A stretch of DNA of 64,000 nt from UBA2336 sp031395485 (GTDB lineage Bacteria > Bacteroidota > Bacteroidia > Cytophagales > Cyclobacteriaceae). Below are positions 51,915 through 59,822 of this stretch, piece by piece. Every line of letters starts with the position of its first letter. The stretch's first letter is position 1. A program made the position numbers and the translations under genes. The notes beneath the pieces are model-generated. The model was not told where the DNA came from. It did not search any database and worked only from the letters and a program-made list of their open reading frames with translations. Location: contig JANNUS010000005.1 of NCBI GenBank assembly GCA_031395485.1, positions 124,001 through 188,000 on the forward strand, written 5' to 3'.

Positions 51915-52826
51915 ATGAAAAAAATTGCCTTTATTATTCCACCCACGGTTGAGTTATTAGACTTAGCAGGCCCAGTTCAGGTATTTACCGAGGCTAAGTT
52001 TTATGGCTTTGAAATTGAAATTGAATTTTATGTTTTCCAGGATAATCCCATCTGTACATCAGGACTGGGTTTTGGAAAAATCCCAAACTTCTCGGAAGCC
52101 AAGTTAAACGAAGGTGATTTTGTCTTTGTACCGGGAATGGATCAAAACTTTATCAGAAGCTCAGCATTCCGAAAAGAAAAACAATTCTTTGACTGGTTAA
52201 AAAAATGCGCAGATAGAAAGGTAAATGTCTGCTCTGTTTGCAATGGAGCATTTGCTTTGGGTGAGGCAGGTTTATTAAATGATCTGGAATGCACTACGCA
52301 TTGGAGAAGGGTAGATGAATTACAATTACAATTTCCCCAAACAAAAGTATTGTCGGATGTCTTGTATGTCAAGAACAGTTGTGTCTGTACAAGTGGTGGA
52401 ATCACTGCTGGCATTGATTTAGCACTATCAATTCTTGAGGATTTAGCAGGTGCACCTTTTGCGCAAAAAGTGGCGAGAGGGCTTGTTGTTTATTATCGGA
52501 GAAATGGTAATCATAAACAGGAAACCATTTATCTCGACTTTAGGAACCACTTGAACATTAAAATTCATGAAGTACAGAATTATCTTGTCCATAACATTTC
52601 CGGGGAAACTTCTATTTCGAATCTGGCCTTAATTGCCGACATGAGTCCGAGAAACCTAACACGCTTATTTAAGCAGACGACTGGAATTACTGTTAATCAA
52701 TATTTAACTCAGTTACGTTTAGAGACAGCTAAAACTCTTCTCAAAAATCCTGAAAACAGTCTGGCTTACATTGCTTCTAAATGTGGTTTTAAAACGGCCA
52801 GGCAGCTTCAGAGAATTTTGAAATAG
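51915..52826 (+). CDS. GlxA-family AraC-type regulator, paralogue 1
   Basis: A 303-aa regulator: a DJ-1/PfpI-like domain (residues ~1-190) with the nucleophile-elbow motif VCSVCNGAFALGEAGLL and the CTTHWRR block, then an AraC-type double helix-turn-helix (~residues 215-303; ISNLALIADMSPRNLTRLFKQTTGITVNQYL, AYIASKCGFKTARQLQRIL). GlxA-type proteins bind DNA and sense small molecules, often aldehydes, amines or ammonium derivatives. It is 54 bp from the oxidoreductase gene and is paralogous to 54395-55306. Confidence 0.9.
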   Translation: MKKIAFIIPPTVELLDLAGPVQVFTEAKFYGFEIEIEFYVFQDNPICTSGLGFGKIPNFSEAKLNEGDFVFVPGMDQNFIRSSAFRKEKQFFDWLKKCADRKVNVCSVCNGAFALGEAGLLNDLECTTHWRRVDELQLQFPQTKVLSDVLYVKNSCVCTSGGITAGIDLALSILEDLAGAPFAQKVARGLVVYYRRNGNHKQETIYLDFRNHLNIKIHEVQNYLVHNISGETSISNLALIADMSPRNLTRLFKQTTGITVNQYLTQLRLETAKTLLKNPENSLAYIASKCGFKTARQLQRILK

Positions 52827-52879
52827 TAGATGAACCAATTCTACTTTTACGCCTTGAAACAATTTGATAAATTTAAAAA

Positions 52880-53839
52880 ATGAAAATGAAAGCAGCAGTT
52901 TATACTCAATATGGTTTTCCAGAGGTTCTCCAACTTAAGGAAGTTGCAAAGCCTGCACCAAAAGAGAACGAAATTCTTTTACGAATTAAAGCTACAGCGG
53001 TTAATTCGGGTGATTTACGATTGCGAAAAGCTGATCCATTCGCAGTCAGGTTATTTTTTGGCCTACTAAAGCCTAAGATTAACATACTTGGAAGTGTTTT
53101 TTCAGGCGAAGTTGAAAGTGTAGGCAAACAGGTCAAGCATTTCAACGTTGGCGACCAGGTTTTTGGCCATACCGATATGAGTTTTGGCGCTTATGCAGAA
53201 TATATTTGTCTCACGGAAAATGGGTCATTGTCATTGAAACCTGCTAACATTTCGCACAATGAAGCAGCGGCCATTCCTTTTGGAGGCGTTACAGCACTGC
53301 ATTTTATCAAGAAGGTAAAGATAGAAGCAAATCAAAAAGTTCTTATAGTTGGTGCGTCAGGAGCGGTTGGAAGTGCTGCCGTTCAATTGGCAAAGTCCTA
53401 TGGAGCAATTGTAACTGGAGTATGCAGCACATCGAATATTGATTTAGTGAAATCTATCGGTGCCGATAAAGTGATTGATTATACAAAGGAGGATTTTACA
53501 CAAAACGGTGAAATATATGATTTGATTTTCGATGCGGTGAAAACAATATCTGTTCCCCGCTCTTTAAAGTCACTCACTAAAAATGGGATAATGATTTTAA
53601 GTGCCGCAGGAATGCCGGAAATGCTTCAAGGATTATGGATTTCTATGACGAGTAGCAAAAAGGTAATGACTGGTGTAATTAGTCATAAAGCAGCAGACAT
53701 TATTTTTCTAAAGGAGCTTATTGAGGCGGGTAAATTTAAACCAGTAATTGATAGAACTTACCCATTGGAGCAAATTGCTGAAGCGCATGCTTATGCTGAA
53801 AAGGGGCGCAAAAAGGGAAACATCAGTATTAACATTTAA
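52880..53839 (+). CDS. NAD(P)-dependent alcohol dehydrogenase-like quinone oxidoreductase
   Basis: A 319-aa zinc-independent medium-chain dehydrogenase. The start MKAAVYTQYGFPEVLQLKEV, the GDQVFGHT block and the Rossmann motif VGASGAVGSAAVQLAKSYGA near residue 155 are typical of the quinone-reductase group; no catalytic zinc ligands are visible. It would reduce quinones or enones with NADPH. It lies between the two GlxA-like regulators, one of which probably controls it. Confidence 0.9.
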   Translation: MKMKAAVYTQYGFPEVLQLKEVAKPAPKENEILLRIKATAVNSGDLRLRKADPFAVRLFFGLLKPKINILGSVFSGEVESVGKQVKHFNVGDQVFGHTDMSFGAYAEYICLTENGSLSLKPANISHNEAAAIPFGGVTALHFIKKVKIEANQKVLIVGASGAVGSAAVQLAKSYGAIVTGVCSTSNIDLVKSIGADKVIDYTKEDFTQNGEIYDLIFDAVKTISVPRSLKSLTKNGIMILSAAGMPEMLQGLWISMTSSKKVMTGVISHKAADIIFLKELIEAGKFKPVIDRTYPLEQIAEAHAYAEKGRKKGNISINI

Positions 53840-53849
53840 TATTTAAAAC

Positions 53850-54233
53850 ATGACTGGCTTTATTTTTGGTTTTGGTGTCACGGCAGCAATAATCGCTTTC
53901 GCTGAGATATTTAAGAAAATTGACCTGAAGTTCTTCGCTTCACTGAACCTAGCAGTAATACCGTTTATTTATATAGGATTTTCAATCGATGTGTATACCC
54001 TTATGCTTACAATCCCCGGAGCATTATTCTTCTTAATGTTTGCGTATTGGGGTTATAAAAAGAACTACATGCTTATAGTTATAGGACTTGCACTCCATGG
54101 GCTTTGGGATGTTGCCTTTCCCTATGTAAGTACAGCGGCACCACACGACTATGATATCTTTTGTATAACAATAGATGTTTTGCTTGCCTTATATTTCTAC
54201 TTGAGACTGAAACCAATAAAGGAAAAATCTTAA
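53850..54233 (+). CDS. DUF6010 family membrane protein
   Basis: A 127-aa membrane protein with four hydrophobic segments (FIFGFGVTAAIIAFAEIF, LAVIPFIYIGFSIDVYTLML, IPGALFFLMFAYWG, LIVIGLALHGLWDVAF). The HGLWDVAFPYV motif near residue 83 matches DUF6010. The function is unknown. It starts 10 bp after the oxidoreductase and is cotranscribed with it. Confidence 0.8.
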   Translation: MTGFIFGFGVTAAIIAFAEIFKKIDLKFFASLNLAVIPFIYIGFSIDVYTLMLTIPGALFFLMFAYWGYKKNYMLIVIGLALHGLWDVAFPYVSTAAPHDYDIFCITIDVLLALYFYLRLKPIKEKS

Positions 54234-54394
54234 AACTTTAGATTTAAGAAATAGCAATCATCCTTGGTGGGTTATCGGAAATACGACCCTCTAACATAGA
54301 CCTAGGGAGACAGATTTTCTACTGGGTGTCTTCCTTACATGAAGCTACGTTTAGAAATTATCGGTAACTTGTTGTTATTAATAAGGAAACAGGT

Positions 54395-55306
54395 ATGCTA
54401 AAAGTAGCCTTTATTGTTCCACCGAATGTTGAACTACTGGATCTTGCAGGACCTGCCCAGGCTTTTACAGAGGCCAAATCGCATGGACTTGATGCAGCGA
54501 TTGAATTTTACAGTTTTCATGATGAAAATGCATCAACAGCAGGCGTTGCTTTTGGCGAGATCAAAAATTATAAAGAAGCAGATTTGAAGGCGGGTGACTT
54601 TTTATTTGTGCCTGGTACCGACCATGACTATTTGCGAAGCGATCAGTTTCTAGCAGAGGAAAGCTTTTTTAAATGGATAGCTCAATGCGCTGACAGCAAG
54701 GTTAATACTTGCTCGATTTGTACGGGCGCCTTTTTTTTAGGCGAAGCAGGATTACTTGATAACAGGGAATGTACCACGCATTGGAGACGAACAGACGAAC
54801 TGAAGTCCCGGTTCCCAAAAGCAAAGGTGCTTGCTGATATACTATATGTAAAGAGCGATAATATTTACACCAGCGCGGGCATCAGTGCAGGTATCGACCT
54901 TGCGCTAGCAATTTTGGAAGCTCTGAAAGGCCCTCATTTCGTTCATAAGGTGGCGCGAGGGTTGGTTGTATATCACAGGCGCGATCAATCACATACACAA
55001 AAAAGCATTTATCTGGATTTTAGAAATCACATTAATCCAAAAATACATGAAGTGCAGGATTTTCTTATCAATAACCTTGCAGAGGAAAACTCTATTGAAA
55101 CTTTGGCAGAGATGATAGCCATGAGCCCACGAAATCTGAGTCGGGTTTTTAAGGAATCTACAGGACTGACTATTGTTGAATATCTTACTGAGCTTCGCAG
55201 GGAGATGGCAAAAACGCTACTCAATAATCCTGATTATACTATCGATTATATTGCATCGCAATGTGGCTTTAAATCTGCAAGGCAATTACAAAGAATTTTA
55301 AAATAA
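54395..55306 (+). CDS. GlxA-family AraC-type regulator, paralogue 2
   Basis: A 303-aa paralogue of the regulator at 51915, with the same length and end (ARQLQRILK). The DJ-1-like half carries TCSICTGAFFLGEAGLL, so the elbow Cys are kept, and the HTH half reads IETLAEMIAMSPRNLSRVFKESTGLTIVEYL. About 160 bp separate it from the preceding gene, so it has its own promoter. A large-loop hairpin and T8 run follow at 55440-55498. Confidence 0.9.
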   Translation: MLKVAFIVPPNVELLDLAGPAQAFTEAKSHGLDAAIEFYSFHDENASTAGVAFGEIKNYKEADLKAGDFLFVPGTDHDYLRSDQFLAEESFFKWIAQCADSKVNTCSICTGAFFLGEAGLLDNRECTTHWRRTDELKSRFPKAKVLADILYVKSDNIYTSAGISAGIDLALAILEALKGPHFVHKVARGLVVYHRRDQSHTQKSIYLDFRNHINPKIHEVQDFLINNLAEENSIETLAEMIAMSPRNLSRVFKESTGLTIVEYLTELRREMAKTLLNNPDYTIDYIASQCGFKSARQLQRILK

Positions 55307-55343
55307 TTCACAACGAATTTCGATTTACAAAACACTTTCTTGA

Positions 55344-55385
55344 GTGATCTTTTGCGGCAAGGAAGGAGGAACTCCTTATAACCTG
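55344..55385 (+). repeat. Dispersed 42-bp repeat, copy 2
   Basis: Close match to 43583-43624 (GTGATCTTTTGCGGCAAGGAA identical, tail diverged). A second shared word, GTGCGGTGGG, lies just downstream (55395-55404) and inside the purine-rich region (43146-43155), so a longer fragment of that region is probably present here. Confidence 0.7.
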
Positions 55386-55439
55386 CGGGGGAATGTGCGG
55401 TGGGAATCTACTCCTCATTAATTTGTACTTTAAGTTTAG

Positions 55440-55502
55440 AAAACTCTCCTGGTATCAGCATTGGACTGTATCCTTTAAGCGATGGACTGGAGAGTTTTTT
55501 TT
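55440..55502 (+). terminator. Terminator-like hairpin with large loop
   Basis: Perfect 10-bp arms AAAACTCTCC (55440-55449) and GGAGAGTTTT (55489-55498), followed by a T-run to 55502. The 39-nt loop is long for a simple terminator, so a small RNA end or regulatory fold is possible. Confidence 0.6.
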
Positions 55503-55646
55503 ATGGGGCCAAAGGGGTCAAGGGTATCCATGAGCATTTTTTTGCGAAAAGAGACATATTTCGGTACTTATCGAAAACTTTTGCTCTTCTATAAAAACTA
55601 TAATCCGGCAGCAAATGTCATTTAGTGCCGGAAATTGGAAATGCTT

Positions 55647-55699
55647 TATCAGGTTATAACCTGATATTCTAACTAATTTTATCAGGCTATAGCCTGATA
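55647..55699. promoter_or_regulatory. Two near-identical 20-bp palindromes (candidate operator)
   Basis: Perfect palindromes at 55647-55666 (TATCAGGTTATAACCTGATA) and 55680-55699 (TATCAGGCTATAGCCTGATA) share TATCAGGYTATARCCTGATA. Their centres are 33 bp apart, about three helical turns, so two dimers would bind on one face. The second ends 28 bp before ATG 55728, overlapping that gene's promoter. Confidence 0.75.
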
Positions 55700-55727
55700 A
55701 GACCACCTTGAAATTAAGACAACACTT

Positions 55728-56048
55728 ATGAATAGACATCATTTACAACAAGCTATCCATGACTGCAACAATGGAGTTGTTCCCTTTAACATGGGATTAT
55801 CCCGGGCGTTTCTCTATGGAAATAAATGGTATCCTCTGAGAGGTGTCGTTAACTATGCACAACAATTAGCCGGTGAGGAAGAGCTAACTACAGATCGCGC
55901 ACTGGTTGCCTACGTTTACTTAGGCTATTATGCCAGAATCTCAGATGTAAATTTTGAGAATAATTTTCCCGTTATCTTGAATTCAAATGAAAAGATGGCT
56001 GAAGCTCATTCCATCAGTGAAATGCTCGAAATGCTAGTTCGTCCATGA
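55728..56048 (+). CDS. Small orphan protein (106 aa) beside defence genes
   Basis: A 106-aa protein with no recognised domain. The middle reads SRAFLYGNKWYPLRGVVNYAQQLAGEEELTTDRALVAYVYLGYYARI. The G-KWYPLRGVV pattern loosely recalls the head domain found in front of some Mcr-type HNH restriction enzymes (G..YPPKAV), which is a weak resemblance only. It starts at ATG 55728, 28 bp after the twin palindromes, and converges on the GmrSD-like gene with 35 bp between stops. No helix-turn-helix is seen, so it is probably not the palindrome-binding protein. Confidence 0.6.
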   Translation: MNRHHLQQAIHDCNNGVVPFNMGLSRAFLYGNKWYPLRGVVNYAQQLAGEEELTTDRALVAYVYLGYYARISDVNFENNFPVILNSNEKMAEAHSISEMLEMLVRP

Positions 56049-56083
56049 ACTTCATCATGCCTACTTAGCTTGATTCAATTCAT

Positions 56084-57892
56084 TTAGTATGATGGCTTCC
56101 AAATTTCCATCATCAGTTTTTTCATCATCTCCTGGCGGGAACTAATCGTTTCAATATCCCAATGCTCGTAACTCTTTAAATTTCCTTGAGCAAATTGATT
56201 AAATGACGTGTTCTGGCCGATTGAAATTCCAGACAAGGTTTTCGACAAATAGATATTTGAATTTTGATAAGCTGCTTTCTTACCTACGAACCATTCATTG
56301 TTTGAAACATCGTTGAAAAAATTTATGCTCTGATTTATAGGAGCTTCCAACAAAGTCAAGTTCCCAAATTTGTAGACAGCATTTTCGTAATCATACTTCT
56401 GTGGAAATTTATCGGTTGGGATATTTTCTCCTGTTTGAGGTAGAATATGTTCAAGTTGCTGATCCTGATAAAATGCGTAATCTGCACGCGGGAGATTTGA
56501 TTTTTCACGGATATAATCTTCAACCTTCCCCAATACATATTTTACTCTGTACTGAGGGTTTAGGTCGTGTTGACTTCTAGTTGAAAAGCTAGAAATGAAT
56601 TGTTCCTGGCGTTGTAGGATTTCAGGTGCAATGCTTTGTTTAATGAACTCCTTTAATTCAGTACTTGATTTCAGACTCCTCAGTTCAGTGGCCCAAGAGG
56701 CAAATAATGTTTCGTAAGATTTGGTAAGGATTCTATTTACTGAGTAATAAAAAGCCAGCGACTCTAAGTTCTTAGACAATAACACGACATCATCTTTGGA
56801 AAAACTATTATTGAGAGCCAATAACGGAATAAGATGTTGTCTTGAGTTCTTCTTTAACAAATATCCAATACCTGTGATTCCCGGGTATTCACTATCTTCT
56901 TCCCAACTATTAGTAGCTTTAATGTACCTGCTATAAACAGTTGCACCTTTCTTTAATTCCTTTGCAAAGGAAAGAGGATCGCTTTGATAGCCAATTCGAC
57001 TTTTCCCTTCTTTTGAAATTATCCAGTTGTATAGCTGATCTTCCCTTAATACACCATCATGGTAACGAGCTGTAATGAAATATCTTAAAAAACGAAGTGG
57101 ATTATCACCCTCCCCACTTTGATCCAATTGATTAGACATGTCTTTCCAAATGATCTTTATGGCAGTGAAGTCCTCTTCGGATGCGTGGCTAAAGAGTAGA
57201 TTCTTTACCAAATCCATAGCGTTTAATCCCGCACCCCGTTGGTTAATGGTTTCAAAGATTTTTAACGCACTGCTTAAATCATCTGGCTTTATTACGACCA
57301 ATTCTACATTTATGAGGAAGTATTTAATGAAATTTAGAAGGGTGGCTTTATCAGTCATCTCAATCTCTTTCAAGAATTGCTTTACAGCGCTAAGCGCATC
57401 CTTCATTTTCTTTATGGATGGAGTGACTTGTTCTGTAAACTCCTTCTTTTCAATTAAGGTAGTTAGATACGTTTTACTCTCGGGGTATTGAAGTATGAGA
57501 CGCGGTGTTTTTTTGTCTAAGGCAATGTTGTATACATAAAGCCAGTCATTAATTATTTTAATCAATTGGTCTTTTGTTTCAATATCGGCATCTGTCAAGT
57601 TTTCAAGCGTTTCGCGTATGGCGCAAAGAGAAATGACAATCGTGGTTAACCGTTGCTGGCCGTCTACGACATCAAAAGATGAATCTGTTCTTTTAACGAT
57701 GATGCTGGAGCCAATGAAGTACTTCGACTGATCCTTAAATGATTTGGCAGGATCAAACTCATTGTAAATGTCATTTAGAAATTGCTGCACATGACCATCA
57801 GCCAGCCATACATATTCACGTTGATAATCCGGCACAATGAAAAAATAATCCTTTAAATCACTAATTGATTTGACTTCTGCTTTTATATCCAT
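56084..57892 (-). CDS. DUF262-DUF1524 protein, GmrSD-like type IV restriction family
   Basis: A 602-aa protein with the two halves of GmrSD enzymes. The N-terminal DUF262 (ParB-like) has IVPDYQREYVW at residues 19-29 and VVDGQQRLTT at 75-84, the motif thought to bind nucleotide. The C-terminal DUF1524 (HNH-like) has LEHILPQ near 482 and GNLTLLEAPINQ..N near 510-525, with the His expected in a nuclease site. Members cut modified phage DNA. Last gene of the defence cluster, 28 bp after the ATPase. In this operon it may act with the methylase and ATPase rather than alone. Confidence 0.85.
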   Translation of the reverse strand: MDIKAEVKSISDLKDYFFIVPDYQREYVWLADGHVQQFLNDIYNEFDPAKSFKDQSKYFIGSSIIVKRTDSSFDVVDGQQRLTTIVISLCAIRETLENLTDADIETKDQLIKIINDWLYVYNIALDKKTPRLILQYPESKTYLTTLIEKKEFTEQVTPSIKKMKDALSAVKQFLKEIEMTDKATLLNFIKYFLINVELVVIKPDDLSSALKIFETINQRGAGLNAMDLVKNLLFSHASEEDFTAIKIIWKDMSNQLDQSGEGDNPLRFLRYFITARYHDGVLREDQLYNWIISKEGKSRIGYQSDPLSFAKELKKGATVYSRYIKATNSWEEDSEYPGITGIGYLLKKNSRQHLIPLLALNNSFSKDDVVLLSKNLESLAFYYSVNRILTKSYETLFASWATELRSLKSSTELKEFIKQSIAPEILQRQEQFISSFSTRSQHDLNPQYRVKYVLGKVEDYIREKSNLPRADYAFYQDQQLEHILPQTGENIPTDKFPQKYDYENAVYKFGNLTLLEAPINQSINFFNDVSNNEWFVGKKAAYQNSNIYLSKTLSGISIGQNTSFNQFAQGNLKSYEHWDIETISSRQEMMKKLMMEIWKPSY

Positions 57893-57920
57893 TGTATTGA
57901 ATAGTTTTAATTGTGATTAT

Positions 57921-59801
57921 TTACGGCCAAACTAAAAGTGTACTTAAATCTTGCCAAGCACTATTCTGGTCCTTATATTGAAAGGCATTAATCCAGTTCG
58001 CTTCTTTTGGAATTCCTGCCATTCCTGCAAGGCCAATTACATGAGTATGAATTTGATTGTAGGAATCAGAGAGGGATGAATATTTTTGGCTGTGTGGGTA
58101 AATGGTTCCAGGTGTTCCGGATGTTTCAATATAATTCCTTATTGACTTGACAGGCGGATTAGATAATAGAACACTAGTTCGAGTCGAGTCCCGATATTTA
58201 TAAAGTTGATCCTCCAATTTAACTTCATAATAACCCATTTCCGTCAGTGATTTTGTGAATCTAATCCTTAAAAAGCCATGCTGCGTTAGGCTACATTTAA
58301 AGACATTTTGATCTAAGTCTTTCAAATAGTTCTCCACTTGAGGTAGTAAACCTACAACAACGTCTAACTCTTGTTTAAAAATGGGTGTGCTTGGATTGTA
58401 ATGTGAAAGTGGATTAAGTAATCTTTTTGAATGGCCCTTTAACTGAACAAGTAGTGAGTCGCTTTGATTGATCTTTTGTAGAAATTCTTTTGCACCTCGC
58501 ATTAATTCATTTAGCATAATGAACTCCGGATACTCGCCAATATTTTCATCCTTTTGTTTATACTCGACATCTGGAATATATTTTTTGAATATTTGCTCCG
58601 CATACTTTCTTAAATAGTTAGCCGCTGCTGGATAATCTGGTTTGTAGACCGTGTTTAAATGGTAGAGAGCTCTGCCGAGTAGGTCTCCAGCCTCAACGCT
58701 AATCGCTTTATCAAACACTGGTCGTCCAGAAATATGTTCTGCCTTATGAACAAAAAGCTCCCTTTGAACCCACCCATTTGTCATGTGCTTGTCGAACCAA
58801 TCTTTAGCAACTTCATACCAATGCCTATCATAAGTTGACATGAATATCTGATAATCTGTAAATTCGACTTTTAAGAGCTCAAGCAATGGTATCCTGTTCG
58901 AGGTATCTAATCCAACAAAAACATCATCCAAGAAAAGAATTTTATAGTCTGCACCTCCTGGTGGATGAGATTTGATTGATGCGAGATAAAAACAAATGGC
59001 AATGGCCGAAAGGCGAGCCTCATTAAGGAAGTAATTATAATTAGAAACAACCTCTCCAGCATACCTCACCTGAATTTCAAATTGCTTACGCAGTCGCTTT
59101 GGATTTCTAGGATCGATATCGAACCGAAAAAAATTAAATTGAACTTCCAAATTGCTATCAAAGTGGGCAATTATTAATCTATTCGCTTCAGTCAATACAT
59201 CATTCAATATGGTAGATAATGCCCCTTGAATGGTAGGAACATTTGTACTCGCTGTAACATAATGTGAACTTCCAAGTTTTCTATTAAGACCTAATTCTAT
59301 TTTATCAATTTCAGATTTAACTGTTTGCCTGGTCGCGGGTATAATAAATTCACCAAGCAAGCCCTCAATCATAGACTCAAAAAGATCAGGCACTTTGGTA
59401 GCTTCAGGGTTTGAGAAGTGAACACTTAGTAAATGTTTGTAATCAAGAAATGAATTAAGATTCCTGGTGGCTTTAATAAAATTTGCGGTGTTTGTAGAGG
59501 CTCCACCCAAGGTGTAGGTGAATGTACTAGTTTGTGGTGTTGCGGTTGCATCGGTAAATTCAATCTTCACCGATCCTGCCGTATTTCCGGCCAGCACAGA
59601 AAATCTATTAAGCTCAAAAGGAGGTTGACCGTTTTGCGATGAACGAAAGAAATTTTGAACGCCCTTAAATAAAGAGCTCTTGCCGCTCCCATTCTCCCCA
59701 TAGATCAGTAGATTCTCTCCATGAGGAAGAATAATGGGTTCATAAGCACCAAACCAAGATCTATAATTATCAATGGTAATGGCTGTTATTTTTTTTGGCA
59801 T
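57921..59801 (-). CDS. RecF/SMC-like ATPase of the defence cluster
   Basis: A 626-aa ATPase. Walker A is GENGSGKSS at residues 35-43 within ILPHGENLLIYGENGSGKSSLF, and Walker B is ILFLDDVFVGLD near residues 288-299, separated by ~240 residues with no long coiled coil. The signature-like block LNEARLSAIAICFYLA comes just before Walker B, as in RecF/OLD/SMC-type ATPases. The C-terminal ~300 residues are unlike known domains. It lies 21 bp after the methylase gene and 28 bp before the GmrSD-like gene, so it is a subunit of the same system. Confidence 0.85.
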   Translation of the reverse strand: MPKKITAITIDNYRSWFGAYEPIILPHGENLLIYGENGSGKSSLFKGVQNFFRSSQNGQPPFELNRFSVLAGNTAGSVKIEFTDATATPQTSTFTYTLGGASTNTANFIKATRNLNSFLDYKHLLSVHFSNPEATKVPDLFESMIEGLLGEFIIPATRQTVKSEIDKIELGLNRKLGSSHYVTASTNVPTIQGALSTILNDVLTEANRLIIAHFDSNLEVQFNFFRFDIDPRNPKRLRKQFEIQVRYAGEVVSNYNYFLNEARLSAIAICFYLASIKSHPPGGADYKILFLDDVFVGLDTSNRIPLLELLKVEFTDYQIFMSTYDRHWYEVAKDWFDKHMTNGWVQRELFVHKAEHISGRPVFDKAISVEAGDLLGRALYHLNTVYKPDYPAAANYLRKYAEQIFKKYIPDVEYKQKDENIGEYPEFIMLNELMRGAKEFLQKINQSDSLLVQLKGHSKRLLNPLSHYNPSTPIFKQELDVVVGLLPQVENYLKDLDQNVFKCSLTQHGFLRIRFTKSLTEMGYYEVKLEDQLYKYRDSTRTSVLLSNPPVKSIRNYIETSGTPGTIYPHSQKYSSLSDSYNQIHTHVIGLAGMAGIPKEANWINAFQYKDQNSAWQDLSTLLVWP

Positions 59802-59822
59802 ATTTTGGCTTTGGTTTCATAA

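Noticed and set aside
54281..54310. Third copy of the shared efflux/esterase element before the second GlxA gene
   Set aside because: Only GACCTAGGG matches; the 15-mer and the 11-bp-spaced repeat are missing.
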